A stretch of DNA of 64,000 nucleotides. Source: Bacteroidota bacterium (GTDB lineage Bacteria > Bacteroidota > Bacteroidia > Chitinophagales > Chitinophagaceae). Both the position numbers and the translations under genes were made by a program. The notes below the pieces were generated by a model. It worked only from the letters and a program-made list of their open reading frames with translations. It ran no database searches and was not told the DNA's origin. Below are positions 56,136 through 64,000 of the stretch, one piece after another. The stretch's first letter is position 1, and each line of letters begins with the position of its first letter. Where the stretch lies: NCBI GenBank assembly GCA_018971025.1, contig JAGWVE010000002.1:1-64000 (forward strand). The letters are read 5' to 3'.

Positions 56136-56864
56136 TTATGCAAACATCGTAGCCGCAAGTGCTAAACTTTCTGGCTTGCCTACATCTAAGAGTGTGGCGC
56201 CGGTATGATCATATGCGAGAATCGTATGTGTTGCACAAAGGTCTAAGTATACGTCCACCATCGAAAATTTTCCTTCACGCTGCATGAGCTGCAGTAGCTT
56301 GGTGTCAATGACTTGAATACCGCTAAAAGCCTTTGCCTGCATGTGTTCCGTGTTACTGTCGTTTAAATGACCCGGCTTATACTCACCGGTGCTCTGATTT
56401 TTCCACCCACACAATTTACCGGTTTCATCAAACAAGAAATACCTGCTACTATCTCTAATAGAAACAGCGAGCGTAGCGAGTGCACCTGTATTTGTGTGCT
56501 GCGCAACAAGTGCATCTAAATCTAAATTGGTTAGTATATCTGCATTGATCAATAAAAAGGAAGCTTCGTTATTAAAATACCAGGCCGCTTTTTTTAAACC
56601 ACCGCCAGTTTCTAACACGGCGTCTGTTTCGTCAGAGATAGTAACGGTAGAGCCCCATCCATTATTTGTGGTGATTGCGCCTATAATTTGATCCGCAAAA
56701 TGATGCACATTCACGAGCACTTCTGTGATGCCAATTTTTTGTAAGTATTCGATATTGCGCTGCAGTAACGACTTTCCATTAACCATGGCTAGCGCCTTGG
56801 GATGCTTGTCTGTAAAGGGTTTTAACCTTGTACCGAGTCCTGCCGCTAGTATCATTGCCTTCAT
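56136..56864 (-). CDS. murU: Sugar nucleotidyltransferase, MurU-like
   Basis: 242 residues of the GlmU/MurU nucleotidyltransferase family. The signature AAGLGTRLKPFTDKHPKALAMVNGKSLL opens the protein, and LINADILTNLDLDALVAQH carries the metal Asp. In Pseudomonas, MurU makes UDP-MurNAc from MurNAc-1-phosphate in peptidoglycan recycling. It lies 5 bp after the AmgK-like kinase, the same pairing. Mannose-1-phosphate guanylyltransferase is a possible alternative name for similar proteins, but the kinase partner favours MurU. Confidence 0.8.
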   Translation of the reverse strand: MKAMILAAGLGTRLKPFTDKHPKALAMVNGKSLLQRNIEYLQKIGITEVLVNVHHFADQIIGAITTNNGWGSTVTISDETDAVLETGGGLKKAAWYFNNEASFLLINADILTNLDLDALVAQHTNTGALATLAVSIRDSSRYFLFDETGKLCGWKNQSTGEYKPGHLNDSNTEHMQAKAFSGIQVIDTKLLQLMQREGKFSMVDVYLDLCATHTILAYDHTGATLLDVGKPESLALAATMFA

Positions 56865-56869
56865 AAAAA

Positions 56870-58309
56870 TTATTTTACCCAGTTGGCTTTATTGGTATGA
56901 GAAAGCTGCGTTTTTACCTTGTATTTATTACGAAGATGCCTTGCTGTTTGCTCTGCAGCATATACGCTACGGTGTTGCCCACCGGTACATCCAAAATTGA
57001 TTTGCAAATTTTGAAATCCACGTTTTAAATAATCTTCTACGGTAATATCAATTAAGTCCCACACGCTATTTAAAAACTCATTCATTTTTGTGCGCTGTTC
57101 TAAAAAGTCTTGCACCGGTTTATCGAGGCCTGATAGTTTTTTATAATCATCAAAACGACCCGGATTTAAAATACCGCGCATATCAAACATAAAGCCACCG
57201 CCATTTTCAGAATCATCGACAGGAAATCCTCTTTTGTAACTAAAACTATTCACAGAAACAATAAGTGGTGTAGATTCATTTGCTTGCGGTGGTTCAAAAC
57301 GTGCAATCATTTCATCGGACACTACTAGTTTTAATACCCTGTCAAACTCTGGCGTTACAATGCCTACACGCTTATGCTCTAAAAAGAATTGAAGGTTGCG
57401 AAGCGCAAGTGGAATGCTCGCTAAAAAGTGTGCCTTGCGTTCAAACAAACCTCTAAATCCGTACGCACCCATTACTTGCAAGAGCCTAATTAATACATAC
57501 CCATTGTACTGACTCACAAATGTGATGCGGTCTACGGGTTCTTTTAATAATAGGTTTACTTGATCCATATAGTAATCCAGTAAATCATCTTTCCATTGTT
57601 CACTTAATTCTGCTTTTGCTTGCCACAACAATGAAGCCACATCATATTGCAAAGCACCTTTCATACCGCCCTGAAAATCTATGAACTGCACTTCATTTTG
57701 ATTGACAATAATATTTCTACTCTGAAAATCACGGAACATAAAATACTTATGCTGCGTATGGGTTAGATAGGTGCTTAAGGCTTCAAAATCTTCAAGCATG
57801 GCCTGCTTGTCGTAAGGGAGTTGAAGCGTATCTAAAAAGTAATATTTGAAATAGAGTAAATCACTTAAAATAGCCTGCTTGCCAAACTCTTTTGCAGTGA
57901 TACACCAATTGTAATTGAAATTTTGATCACCAATAATTTGAACGCGCGCAAGTGCCGCTAAACTTTTTTGAAAAAGGGCATATACATTGGAAGAGTGTCC
58001 TTCTTTTTCAATTTGATTGAGTAACGATTCGGTACCTAAATCTTCTTGAATATAAATCGTATCATCACTATTTACGGCAAGTACTTCTGGTACAGGTAGC
58101 CCTGCTTTTTTAAAGTGCTTACTAAAATGTATAAATGTTTGTGTCTCTTTTTGATTGAGGTTGTAGGTTGCGATATAGGTTTCACTTCCTTCGTATATTC
58201 TAAAATATATACGGTCACTTCCACTTTGTGGTAATTTTTCTACCCTGGTAGCTGCAGTGCCTCTGATAGAGGTAAATAAAGTTTCTATTCCGTTAATCAC
58301 TGACTCCAT
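56870..58309 (-). CDS. AmgK-like amino-sugar kinase fused to a RapZ C-terminal domain
   Basis: 479 residues in two modules. Residues 1-330 are an APH-fold kinase like AmgK: the catalytic loop FRDFQSRNIIV (D194, N199) and Mg-binding Asp in IDFQGG (D211), with QYDVASLLWQ after it. Residues about 348-475 match the C-terminal half of RapZ: NSFSYKRGFPVDD, NPGRFDDYKKLSGLDKPVQDFL, and GCTGGQHRSVYAAEQ (440-454), the region that binds glucosamine-6-phosphate in E. coli RapZ. The P-loop half of RapZ is absent. It lies 5 bp before murU. The kinase probably makes MurNAc-1-P or GlcNAc-1-P, and the added domain may sense GlcN6P. Confidence 0.85.
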   Translation of the reverse strand: MESVINGIETLFTSIRGTAATRVEKLPQSGSDRIYFRIYEGSETYIATYNLNQKETQTFIHFSKHFKKAGLPVPEVLAVNSDDTIYIQEDLGTESLLNQIEKEGHSSNVYALFQKSLAALARVQIIGDQNFNYNWCITAKEFGKQAILSDLLYFKYYFLDTLQLPYDKQAMLEDFEALSTYLTHTQHKYFMFRDFQSRNIIVNQNEVQFIDFQGGMKGALQYDVASLLWQAKAELSEQWKDDLLDYYMDQVNLLLKEPVDRITFVSQYNGYVLIRLLQVMGAYGFRGLFERKAHFLASIPLALRNLQFFLEHKRVGIVTPEFDRVLKLVVSDEMIARFEPPQANESTPLIVSVNSFSYKRGFPVDDSENGGGFMFDMRGILNPGRFDDYKKLSGLDKPVQDFLEQRTKMNEFLNSVWDLIDITVEDYLKRGFQNLQINFGCTGGQHRSVYAAEQTARHLRNKYKVKTQLSHTNKANWVK

Positions 58310-58363
58310 AGGAAAATTGATTTACAACGAAAATAGAACTTAGTATGCAAACCCCAAATTTGC

Positions 58364-58924
58364 TTATAAAGTTTGTAGCCCAAAAACGCTTACCTGTTTA
58401 CCCTTGTCTAGTGCATGCTCTTTGCGAATAAGTGTAACGGTACTGAGTTCAAAAAATGGTTGTGCTATTTTATTTACATACTGTGCCGCCAATTGTTCAA
58501 AAGCTGCGGGCGGTAATGGCGAAGTGAGTGCAAGTAAAGGTTGTTGTATCAGTTTAGAAGGCGCACATCCATAACTTTTTAAATACTGGTCCAGTACTTG
58601 CAAACTAGCAGCGAGCTGCGCAAAAGGTTGCTGGTTGGCAATACGCATAAAAATACGCCTAGAAGGTAGGGCGCCAAAACCATCGGTTACCACCTTAAAA
58701 CTTTTTTGCTGGCTAATAATACGGTGCATCCACTTGAGCAAGGTAGCTTCCATGTGCTCGGTGGTATGAAACTGAGCTAGTTCAATAACCGGCTTATCGG
58801 TAAAACCAAGGGTGCGTGCCCAATTTGTAAAATGCGCATCCGGGTAGGCTACTAACTGATACACCCCAGTGGTAGTAAGTGTTTGACCTGCAAAAACAGT
58901 GCGCTCGCTCATATGAATGTCCAT
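58364..58924 (-). CDS. Unrecognised protein, possibly a diverged 2H phosphoesterase
   Basis: 186 residues. There is no clear family. The HTTEHME stretch (about residues 53-59) could be the first H-x-T motif of 2H phosphoesterases (2'-5' RNA ligase-like), but the second expected site reads LALTSPLP and has lost the His, so activity of that kind is doubtful. VVTDGFGALPSRRIFMRI and VTLIRKEHALDKGKQVSVFGL are consistent with the same fold. It is divergent from umuD with 74 bp between starts and shares a palindrome-bearing control region, hinting at a DNA-damage role. ATG at 58912 is an alternative start. Confidence 0.6.
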   Translation of the reverse strand: MDIHMSERTVFAGQTLTTTGVYQLVAYPDAHFTNWARTLGFTDKPVIELAQFHTTEHMEATLLKWMHRIISQQKSFKVVTDGFGALPSRRIFMRIANQQPFAQLAASLQVLDQYLKSYGCAPSKLIQQPLLALTSPLPPAAFEQLAAQYVNKIAQPFFELSTVTLIRKEHALDKGKQVSVFGLQTL

Positions 58925-58945
58925 AACTTTTTTATTTTGGTAATT

Positions 58946-58981
58946 ATTTTAGCATAAATTTACTAAATATTTTAGCTAAAA
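58946..58981. promoter_or_regulatory. Palindromes in the divergent umuD control region
   Basis: ATTTTAGC occurs twice (58946-58953 and 58969-58976, 23 bp apart), and the second copy is part of the palindrome TTTTAGCTAAAA (58970-58981), 17 bp before the umuD ATG. It could be the site of an SOS-type repressor, but the Bacteroidota LexA box is not a fixed motif I can match. Confidence 0.35.
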
Positions 58982-58998
58982 CAAAACTTTTTACTGTT

Positions 58999-59433
58999 AT
59001 GGATAGTCAAAACTGGCAGGGGGCTGCCTATAAAGGCTCCAAAAAATTTACGCAACAAGACGTTTCTACCGCCAATGCCACCGGTTTTGGGGCAGCCACC
59101 GACGATTATATGGAACGGGGTATTGACCTCAACGAGCAGCTTATTAAAAACAAGCCCGCTACCTTCTTTTTTAGAATGAACAGCCACGCCATGACCGGCG
59201 CCGGTATTTACCCGGGCGATATTTTAATTGTAGACCGGAGCATCAGAGCCAGCAACCAAAAAATTGTAGTAGCCATTTTAAATGGTGAACTATTCATTCG
59301 GCGCTACACAGACAATGGTGTTAAAAAATTACTCTCTGCCGAAAATAAAAAATGTGCCGACATTGAAATTGATCCACTCGCCTCCTTTGCAGTATGGGGC
59401 GTGGTGATATATTGTATTCACGCTACTTTATAA
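58999..59433 (+). CDS. umuD: UmuD-like protein (S24/LexA fold) with both catalytic residues replaced
   Basis: 144 residues that align without gaps to E. coli UmuD: ATGFGAATDDYMERGIDLNE resembles the cleavage region CGFPSPAADYVEQRIDLN, and MTGAGIYPGDILIVDRSIRAS matches [21 protein letters not shown]. At the place of the nucleophile Ser60 (GDSM in E. coli) it has Ala64 (SHAM), and at Lys97 it has Arg101 (LFIRRY). The spacing of 37 is kept. The potential cleavage pair is T28-G29. It should not self-cleave by the normal mechanism. It lies just upstream of umuC, so a role as polymerase V accessory subunit remains likely. Confidence 0.88.
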   Translation: MDSQNWQGAAYKGSKKFTQQDVSTANATGFGAATDDYMERGIDLNEQLIKNKPATFFFRMNSHAMTGAGIYPGDILIVDRSIRASNQKIVVAILNGELFIRRYTDNGVKKLLSAENKKCADIEIDPLASFAVWGVVIYCIHATL

Positions 59434-59441
59434 TATTAGAC

Positions 59442-60737
59442 ATGATTGGCATTGTAGATTGCAATAGTTTTTATTGCTCTTGTGAACGTTTATTTAAGCC
59501 AGATTTACTACACAAACCGGTAGTGGTGTTAAGCAACAATGATGGTTGTATTATTTCAAGAAGTGACGAAGCAAAAGCAGTAGGCATAGAAATGGGGAGT
59601 CCTTTTTTTATGCAAAAAAAGAATTTAGAAAAAAACGGGGTTGCTACTTTTTCTTCTAACTATCACTTATACGGCGACTTAAGTTGGCGCGTGATGGAAA
59701 CCTTAAGAACCATGCTACCAGAGGGTTGTGTAGAAGTATACTCGGTGGATGAATCTTTTATAGACCTCGCGCATATTGAACCAGCCGCCCTACAATCTTT
59801 TACCGTTTCACTTAAAACGATTATCGAACAGTGGACCGGCATCAGTGTTTCTATTGGTGTTGCACCTACCAAAGCACTGAGTAAAGTAGCCAACAAACTC
59901 GCTAAAAAAAACAAACAAATAACAGGCTGCGTATTAATATTAAATACCGAGAAAAAAATAACACAGGCACTACAAAAAACACCCATTGGTGATGTATGGG
60001 GTATTGGTTACCAGTACGCTAAAAAATTAAATATCTACGGCATTAATACCGCTTACGATTTAACACTGCGCACCGAAAATTGGGCACACCAAGAATTAGG
60101 CGGTGTGGTAGGCGCGCGTTTGTTTAGAGAACTGAAAGGATTTCCTTGCATTGAGATGCAATCAGAAAGAATTACCAAAAACATGATTGCCACTACCCGC
60201 ATGTTTGGAAACCCCGTTACCACACTTCACGAGTTGGAAGAAGCGGTGGCTACCTATATGGCAAGGGCCGCAGAAAAACTCCGCAGACAACACGCTGCGG
60301 CGCGGGGCATTACCGTATTAATTGTACCCAAACAGGAAGTAAAAGGCAGTTATTACCGGCATGGGCCTACCAAAACCGCTAGCATCCGCTTACCGGTTGC
60401 CTCAGCGCTTACCAACGAACTGGTCAAACCAGCCCTCGAACTGGTAAGAAGCTTATTTGAAGCAGGTAAAACCTACAAAAAAGCAGGGGTTATTTTAAGT
60501 GATATCGTACCGGAATCGGTGATACAAGGAAACTTATTTGTAGCAGTGCCTAGCAGTAACGAAAAACTAGCCAAAGGGCGCGCCCTCATGGAAGCAGTAG
60601 ACAATATTAATTTTTCGATGCGGGGTGATATATTAAAATTTGCTGCTAGCGGCACAACGCGTAACTGGAAAATGCGCCAGGAAATGCGAAGTCCCCGCTA
60701 TACCACCCGCTGGGAGGAGCTTCCCCTACTCAAATAA
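59442..60737 (+). CDS. umuC: Error-prone translesion DNA polymerase V subunit UmuC
   Basis: 431 residues of Y-family polymerase from the ATG at 59442 (MIGIVDCNSFYCSCERLFKPDL, catalytic Asp in the first motif). VVVLSNNDGCIISRSDEAKAVG and VEVYSVDESFIDLAHI hold the second acidic pair (DES). ISVSIGVAPTKALSKVANKLAKK is the helix-hairpin region. It copies past DNA lesions with help from a UmuD partner; here the partner gene is 8 bp upstream, forming umuDC. Confidence 0.95.
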   Translation: MIGIVDCNSFYCSCERLFKPDLLHKPVVVLSNNDGCIISRSDEAKAVGIEMGSPFFMQKKNLEKNGVATFSSNYHLYGDLSWRVMETLRTMLPEGCVEVYSVDESFIDLAHIEPAALQSFTVSLKTIIEQWTGISVSIGVAPTKALSKVANKLAKKNKQITGCVLILNTEKKITQALQKTPIGDVWGIGYQYAKKLNIYGINTAYDLTLRTENWAHQELGGVVGARLFRELKGFPCIEMQSERITKNMIATTRMFGNPVTTLHELEEAVATYMARAAEKLRRQHAAARGITVLIVPKQEVKGSYYRHGPTKTASIRLPVASALTNELVKPALELVRSLFEAGKTYKKAGVILSDIVPESVIQGNLFVAVPSSNEKLAKGRALMEAVDNINFSMRGDILKFAASGTTRNWKMRQEMRSPRYTTRWEELPLLK

Positions 60738-60810
60738 GCCTTACAAGGCCCTGTGAATAAGCATCTAAGAAGTATTTTAAAATTTACACGAATAAATTGC
60801 GGCGGAACCT

Positions 60811-60818
60811 TAAATTTG
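60811..60818 (+). promoter_or_regulatory. Candidate -7 box of the carB-like gene
   Basis: TAAATTTG fits TAnnTTTG, 16 bp before the ATG, giving a very short leader. A TTG occurs upstream at 60797-60799 but with only an 11-nt spacer, so the -33 element is not convincing. Confidence 0.4.
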
Positions 60819-60833
60819 CACAATTTGTAAATA

Positions 60834-62030
60834 ATGACTCAACCTACGCTCAACTCCAACGAATCCATACCCTCAGGTAAGAAAAAAGTAATTGTACTTG
60901 GTAGCGGCCCCAATAGAATTGGCCAAGGTATCGAGTTTGACTATTGTTGTGTACACGGCTTAATTGCTATTAAAGAGAGTGGTTACGAAGCCATCATGGT
61001 AAACTGTAACCCCGAAACCGTTTCTACCGACTTTGACATGGCCGACAAATTATATTTCGAGCCAGTATTTTGGGAACATTTATGGGAAATCATTGAACTA
61101 GAGCAACCGTATGGTATCATTGTTCAATTAGGGGGCCAAACAGCCCTTAAATTAGCCAAGCGTTTACACGAAAAAGGTATTCGCATTATTGGTACTTCTT
61201 TCGAAAGCCTAGACATGGCAGAAGATCGTGGACGTTTTAGTGATCTATTAAAAGAATTAGAAATTCCGTATCCAGCATATGGTACTGCACATACTGCCGA
61301 CGAAGCTATTGAAGTAGCCAACAAAGTTGGGTATCCTGTACTGGTAAGACCTAGCTACGTTATTGGTGGACAACGCATGCGTATTGTAATCAATGACGAA
61401 GAAGTTGAAAAAGCGGTGATCAGTTTATTAAAACACATTCCAGGTAATACGATTTTGATTGACCATTTCTTAGATCGTTGCCAAGAAGCAGAAGTGGACG
61501 CCATTTTTGATGGAGAAACTTTTCACATCATGGGTGTGATGGAACATATAGAACCAGCAGGGATTCATAGTGGCGATAGTAACGCAGTATTACCGGCGTT
61601 TAACCTAACGCCAATGATTGTAGAAAAAATGGAATTCTACAGTGAAAAAATTGCACGTGCATTAAATATCAGAGGACTTATTAATATTCAGTTTGCCATT
61701 AAAAATGGTCAAGTGTTTGTGATCGAAGCAAATCCAAGAGCTTCAAGAACAACGCCATTTATTGCAAAAGCGTATCAAATTCCGTACTTGAATATTGCGA
61801 CCAAAGTAATGCTTGGCGCCAACAAACTCACCGACTTTACCATGGATAAAAAACTAGACGGCTATGCTATTAAAGAGCCTGTATTTAGTTTTGAGAAATT
61901 CCCTGGCGTGAACAAAGAGCTAGGGCCAGAAATGAAAAGTACGGGAGAAGCCATTCGTTTTATTAAAGATTTACACGATCCTTATTTCCGCACGCTATAC
62001 AAAGAGCGTAGCATGAACTTATCTAAATAA
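60834..62030 (+). CDS. carB: Stand-alone C-terminal ATP-grasp half of carbamoyl-phosphate synthase large subunit
   Basis: 398 residues. KVIVLGSGPNRIGQGIEFDYCCVHG to GPEMKSTGEAIRF corresponds to about residues 555-935 of E. coli CarB (about 1070): the carbamate-phosphorylating synthetase domain. Catalytic segments are present: VRPSYVIGGQRMRIV, EAEVDAIFDGE, MEHIEPAGIHSGDS and FVIEANPRASRTTPFIAKA. Missing are the N-terminal carboxyphosphate half and the C-terminal MGS-like allosteric domain; the protein ends FRTLYKERSMNLSK, with no remnant after it. It has a candidate promoter of its own. Either CarB is split in this lineage or this is a paralogue. Confidence 0.85.
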   Translation: MTQPTLNSNESIPSGKKKVIVLGSGPNRIGQGIEFDYCCVHGLIAIKESGYEAIMVNCNPETVSTDFDMADKLYFEPVFWEHLWEIIELEQPYGIIVQLGGQTALKLAKRLHEKGIRIIGTSFESLDMAEDRGRFSDLLKELEIPYPAYGTAHTADEAIEVANKVGYPVLVRPSYVIGGQRMRIVINDEEVEKAVISLLKHIPGNTILIDHFLDRCQEAEVDAIFDGETFHIMGVMEHIEPAGIHSGDSNAVLPAFNLTPMIVEKMEFYSEKIARALNIRGLINIQFAIKNGQVFVIEANPRASRTTPFIAKAYQIPYLNIATKVMLGANKLTDFTMDKKLDGYAIKEPVFSFEKFPGVNKELGPEMKSTGEAIRFIKDLHDPYFRTLYKERSMNLSK

Positions 62031-62110
62031 GTAGGGCGTAAATACGGAGAACATTCAACCAAAACACATGGATGTATAAGCTTATGCTATTATAGTGCAT
62101 AGGTTTGATC

Positions 62111-64000
62111 GTGTCCGTAACCGCGCCCCCCTTTTGGCATCAAGCACCCTTTACTAGACTACTATTTCCGCTCGTACTCGGCATTGTTATTTGCTATTAT
62201 GTACTGCATGGTATTATAACAAACGTGCATATCCATGCCGCCATGTATATAGCAGTGGGCATTTCTATTGCAGGACTTTTAGGTTACACCCAGCTATCTA
62301 GTTTTAAAAAATACCATTACCGTTTTATTCAAGGTATTTTTTTGCAAATAATATTTACATGCCTTGGGATTGCTATCATGCAAAATACTTTAGAGGCGCG
62401 CATTACAGAAACTACTTTACTAGCGGCGCGCAAAAATGGTACCGTATATATTATGCGGATCACAGAGCCGCTACAACGAAAAAATAAAACCTATAAAACG
62501 GCAGCCATCATAGAAAGCATTGGCACGGTAAAACATGAAATAAAAACGAACATAAAAATTATTGTGCATCTAGCTCTAGATAGCAGCAACACAAAAATAC
62601 CAGCGTTAACAGCAGGCTGTTATATAGCCACAACCATACGGCCAAGTGTAGTACCAGATACGCATAACCCAGGCGGCTTTCATTACAAAGAGTGGTTGTT
62701 TAGAAATGAAATTACACATCAACTGTATTTGGCAAAAGGAAGTTGGACTTTACTGCCCTCCAAAAAAAGGAAACAATATTTACAGGTACTGCAACAAAAA
62801 ATTAGCTACCAACTTCAACAAAATATTACGGGCAAACAAGAAAAAGCAGTAGCAGCAGCACTTTTAATAGGCTACAAACAAGACATCGATTCTGATTTAA
62901 TGAAAGCCTATAGCAACACCGGCGTTATACATGTAATTGCCATTAGTGGTTTACACCTTGGTTTAATTTATGGATTACTGGTAGGCGCTTTTGGTTGGAT
63001 GCCTAATTCTACCATAAAAAAATGGGCAGCGCCACCTATTATGCTGCTCGTACTATGGGTCTTTGCGCTGCTAACAGGAGCAGGCCCCTCCATTGTTAGA
63101 GCAGCCGTTATGTTTTCATTTATTATTATAGCAAGCGTTGTAAAACAAAATTCTAGCATTGTGAATGCACTTGCTGCATCGGCCTTTTTTTTACTGCTGC
63201 TGCATCCGTTTTATTTGTGGGATATTGGATTTCAACTTTCGTATGCTGCAGTGCTTAGCATTGTGCTATACCAAAAAAATATTTTTGATCGCCTCTATTT
63301 CAAATACAAATGGATGCAGGCCTGCTGGCAATTAAACGCCGTAACATTAAGTGCGCAAATACTTACACTGCCACTAGTTGTGTATCATTTTCATCAATTT
63401 CCCAATTATTTTTTACTCAGCAACTTTATAGTGGTGCCACTCTCGAGTATTATTTTATATGGCTGTTTACTCATCCTCCCTTTTGGAAGCCTCGCTTATA
63501 TTGGTAAATTTTTATCCGTTTGTACAAGCTGGTTAATAGCTAGTATGAACTGGATCATCCAAAAAATGAATGCATTACCCTATGCCACTACCAGTAACTT
63601 ACACATCAACACGGCTCAGGTAATTTTATTTTTTATCATCATTGCAAGTACTACGCTACTTATTCAAACCCAAAAAAACAAATGGTGCTTTATAGGTTTA
63701 ACTGCCCTACTTTTTGGCTGCAGCATACAAAGTTATACATACACTAGGGCGGCAGGGCAAACAACCCTTACCGTATGGTTTGTTCCCAAAACCACCAACA
63801 TTACAATCCGCTATGGGCTTCAAAAAGAAACCATATTGCCATTGAACATGCGCGCATTTACCATTGGGCATACCCGATTTATCCGTGTTGATCAAATGAT
63901 GCAGCTAAAACCCAGCCTCCAAAGATTTTCAAACGTGGATATCCTATTGGTGAGCAACCTACCAAAGTCGCCTATACCCTTACTCGCAAAGCACTTTAAG
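62111..64000 (+). CDS. comEC: ComEC/Rec2 competence membrane protein (3' end cut by window edge)
   Basis: 630 visible residues, open at the right edge. It starts at a GTG (62111; a TTG at 62105 is the only other close choice, an in-frame TAG lies at 62093). N-terminal membrane segments are followed by a DUF4131/OB-like soluble region (FHYKEWLFRNEITHQLYL) and then the competence-domain signature TGVIHVIAISGLHLGLIYG. Many membrane segments follow, and GAGPSIVRAAVMFSF is the second family motif. It forms the inner-membrane channel for DNA uptake. The metallo-beta-lactamase-like C-terminal part would begin near the cut end (ILLVSNLPKSP). Confidence 0.9.
   Translation, partial: MSVTAPPFWHQAPFTRLLFPLVLGIVICYYVLHGIITNVHIHAAMYIAVGISIAGLLGYTQLSSFKKYHYRFIQGIFLQIIFTCLGIAIMQNTLEARITETTLLAARKNGTVYIMRITEPLQRKNKTYKTAAIIESIGTVKHEIKTNIKIIVHLALDSSNTKIPALTAGCYIATTIRPSVVPDTHNPGGFHYKEWLFRNEITHQLYLAKGSWTLLPSKKRKQYLQVLQQKISYQLQQNITGKQEKAVAAALLIGYKQDIDSDLMKAYSNTGVIHVIAISGLHLGLIYGLLVGAFGWMPNSTIKKWAAPPIMLLVLWVFALLTGAGPSIVRAAVMFSFIIIASVVKQNSSIVNALAASAFFLLLLHPFYLWDIGFQLSYAAVLSIVLYQKNIFDRLYFKYKWMQACWQLNAVTLSAQILTLPLVVYHFHQFPNYFLLSNFIVVPLSSIILYGCLLILPFGSLAYIGKFLSVCTSWLIASMNWIIQKMNALPYATTSNLHINTAQVILFFIIIASTTLLIQTQKNKWCFIGLTALLFGCSIQSYTYTRAAGQTTLTVWFVPKTTNITIRYGLQKETILPLNMRAFTIGHTRFIRVDQMMQLKPSLQRFSNVDILLVSNLPKSPIPLLAKHFK

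Noticed and set aside
60834-62030. CarB fragment as a broken pseudogene
   Set aside because: The frame is intact with conserved catalytic segments and a clean start and stop, and no remnant of the N-terminal half or MGS domain is found on either side. It is reported as a stand-alone half.
62100-62107. TAGGTTTG as a promoter for comEC
   Set aside because: It matches the -7 pattern but lies only 3 bp before the GTG start, so transcription would begin inside the coding region.
1-64000. Prophage, insertion sequence, integron or defence island
   Set aside because: No transposase, integrase, restriction, toxin-antitoxin or phage structural gene was seen, and gene order and composition look chromosomal throughout.

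Overview
This 64 kb window looks like chromosome of a pigmented Bacteroidota bacterium, most plausibly family Chitinophagaceae. It is AT-rich. Promoters resemble the Bacteroidota TTG-N19-TAnnTTTG type, and most genes lack Shine-Dalgarno sequences. It carries GLPGLI, OMP_b-brl, DUF1080 and TonB/ExbBDD genes typical of the phylum, and a flavobacterial-type carotenoid operon. I saw no insertion sequence, prophage, CRISPR array or rRNA. There are two tRNA genes, Leu(TAG) and Arg(CCG). The genus is inferred from gene content only.

Layout. 1-15 kb is mostly housekeeping: cysteine desulfurase (cut by the left edge), methylmalonyl-CoA epimerase, acpP-fabF-rnc, a LacI regulator, a double DUF1080 protein, a three-gene two-component cluster, mnmE, and exbB-exbD-exbD-tonB. 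15-27 kb holds a secreted zinc metalloprotease, an FNR-like reductase, glyS, a Xaa-Pro aminopeptidase, dtd-mazG, a di-haem peroxidase, a flippase, a free-Met-sulfoxide reductase, an RhlE-like helicase and tRNA-Leu. 27-44 kb is glycan degradation: divergent GH95 and GH29 fucosidases, a GLPGLI/outer-membrane-barrel pair, and a six-gene operon joining xylose isomerase, xylulokinase and galactokinase with a heparinase II/III-like lyase, a DUF2264 protein and a GH88 hydrolase. 44-52.3 kb is a carotenoid operon headed by an ECF sigma factor, with a MerR/B12-binding photoreceptor-like gene (CarH/LitR type) just upstream. 52.3-64 kb holds rmlBCA, an HGSNAT-like acyltransferase, murU and an AmgK-RapZ fusion, a umuDC pair, a stand-alone C-terminal half of CarB and comEC (cut by the right edge).

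The most interesting unit is the pigment locus. The regulator has the W-x9-EH light-sensing motif and an E-x-H-x-x-G cobalamin-binding motif. Between it and the sigma gene lie two near-identical copies (36/37 bp) of an inverted repeat, TTTGTTTAA-N16/17-TTAAACAAA, which interleave with an excellent promoter reading into sigma-crtI-crtB-idi-crtD-cruF-crtZ-crtY. This predicts a B12/light switch acting first on an ECF sigma factor and then on pigment synthesis. The gene set fits a saproxanthin-type monocyclic carotenoid.

Other points to check are a UmuD homologue in which both catalytic dyad positions are replaced (Ser to Ala, Lys to Arg), an amino-sugar kinase fused to the GlcN6P-sensing C-terminal domain of RapZ, and a CarB half without its partner ATP-grasp half or its MGS allosteric domain. 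All functions come from reading motifs by eye; no database search was possible.
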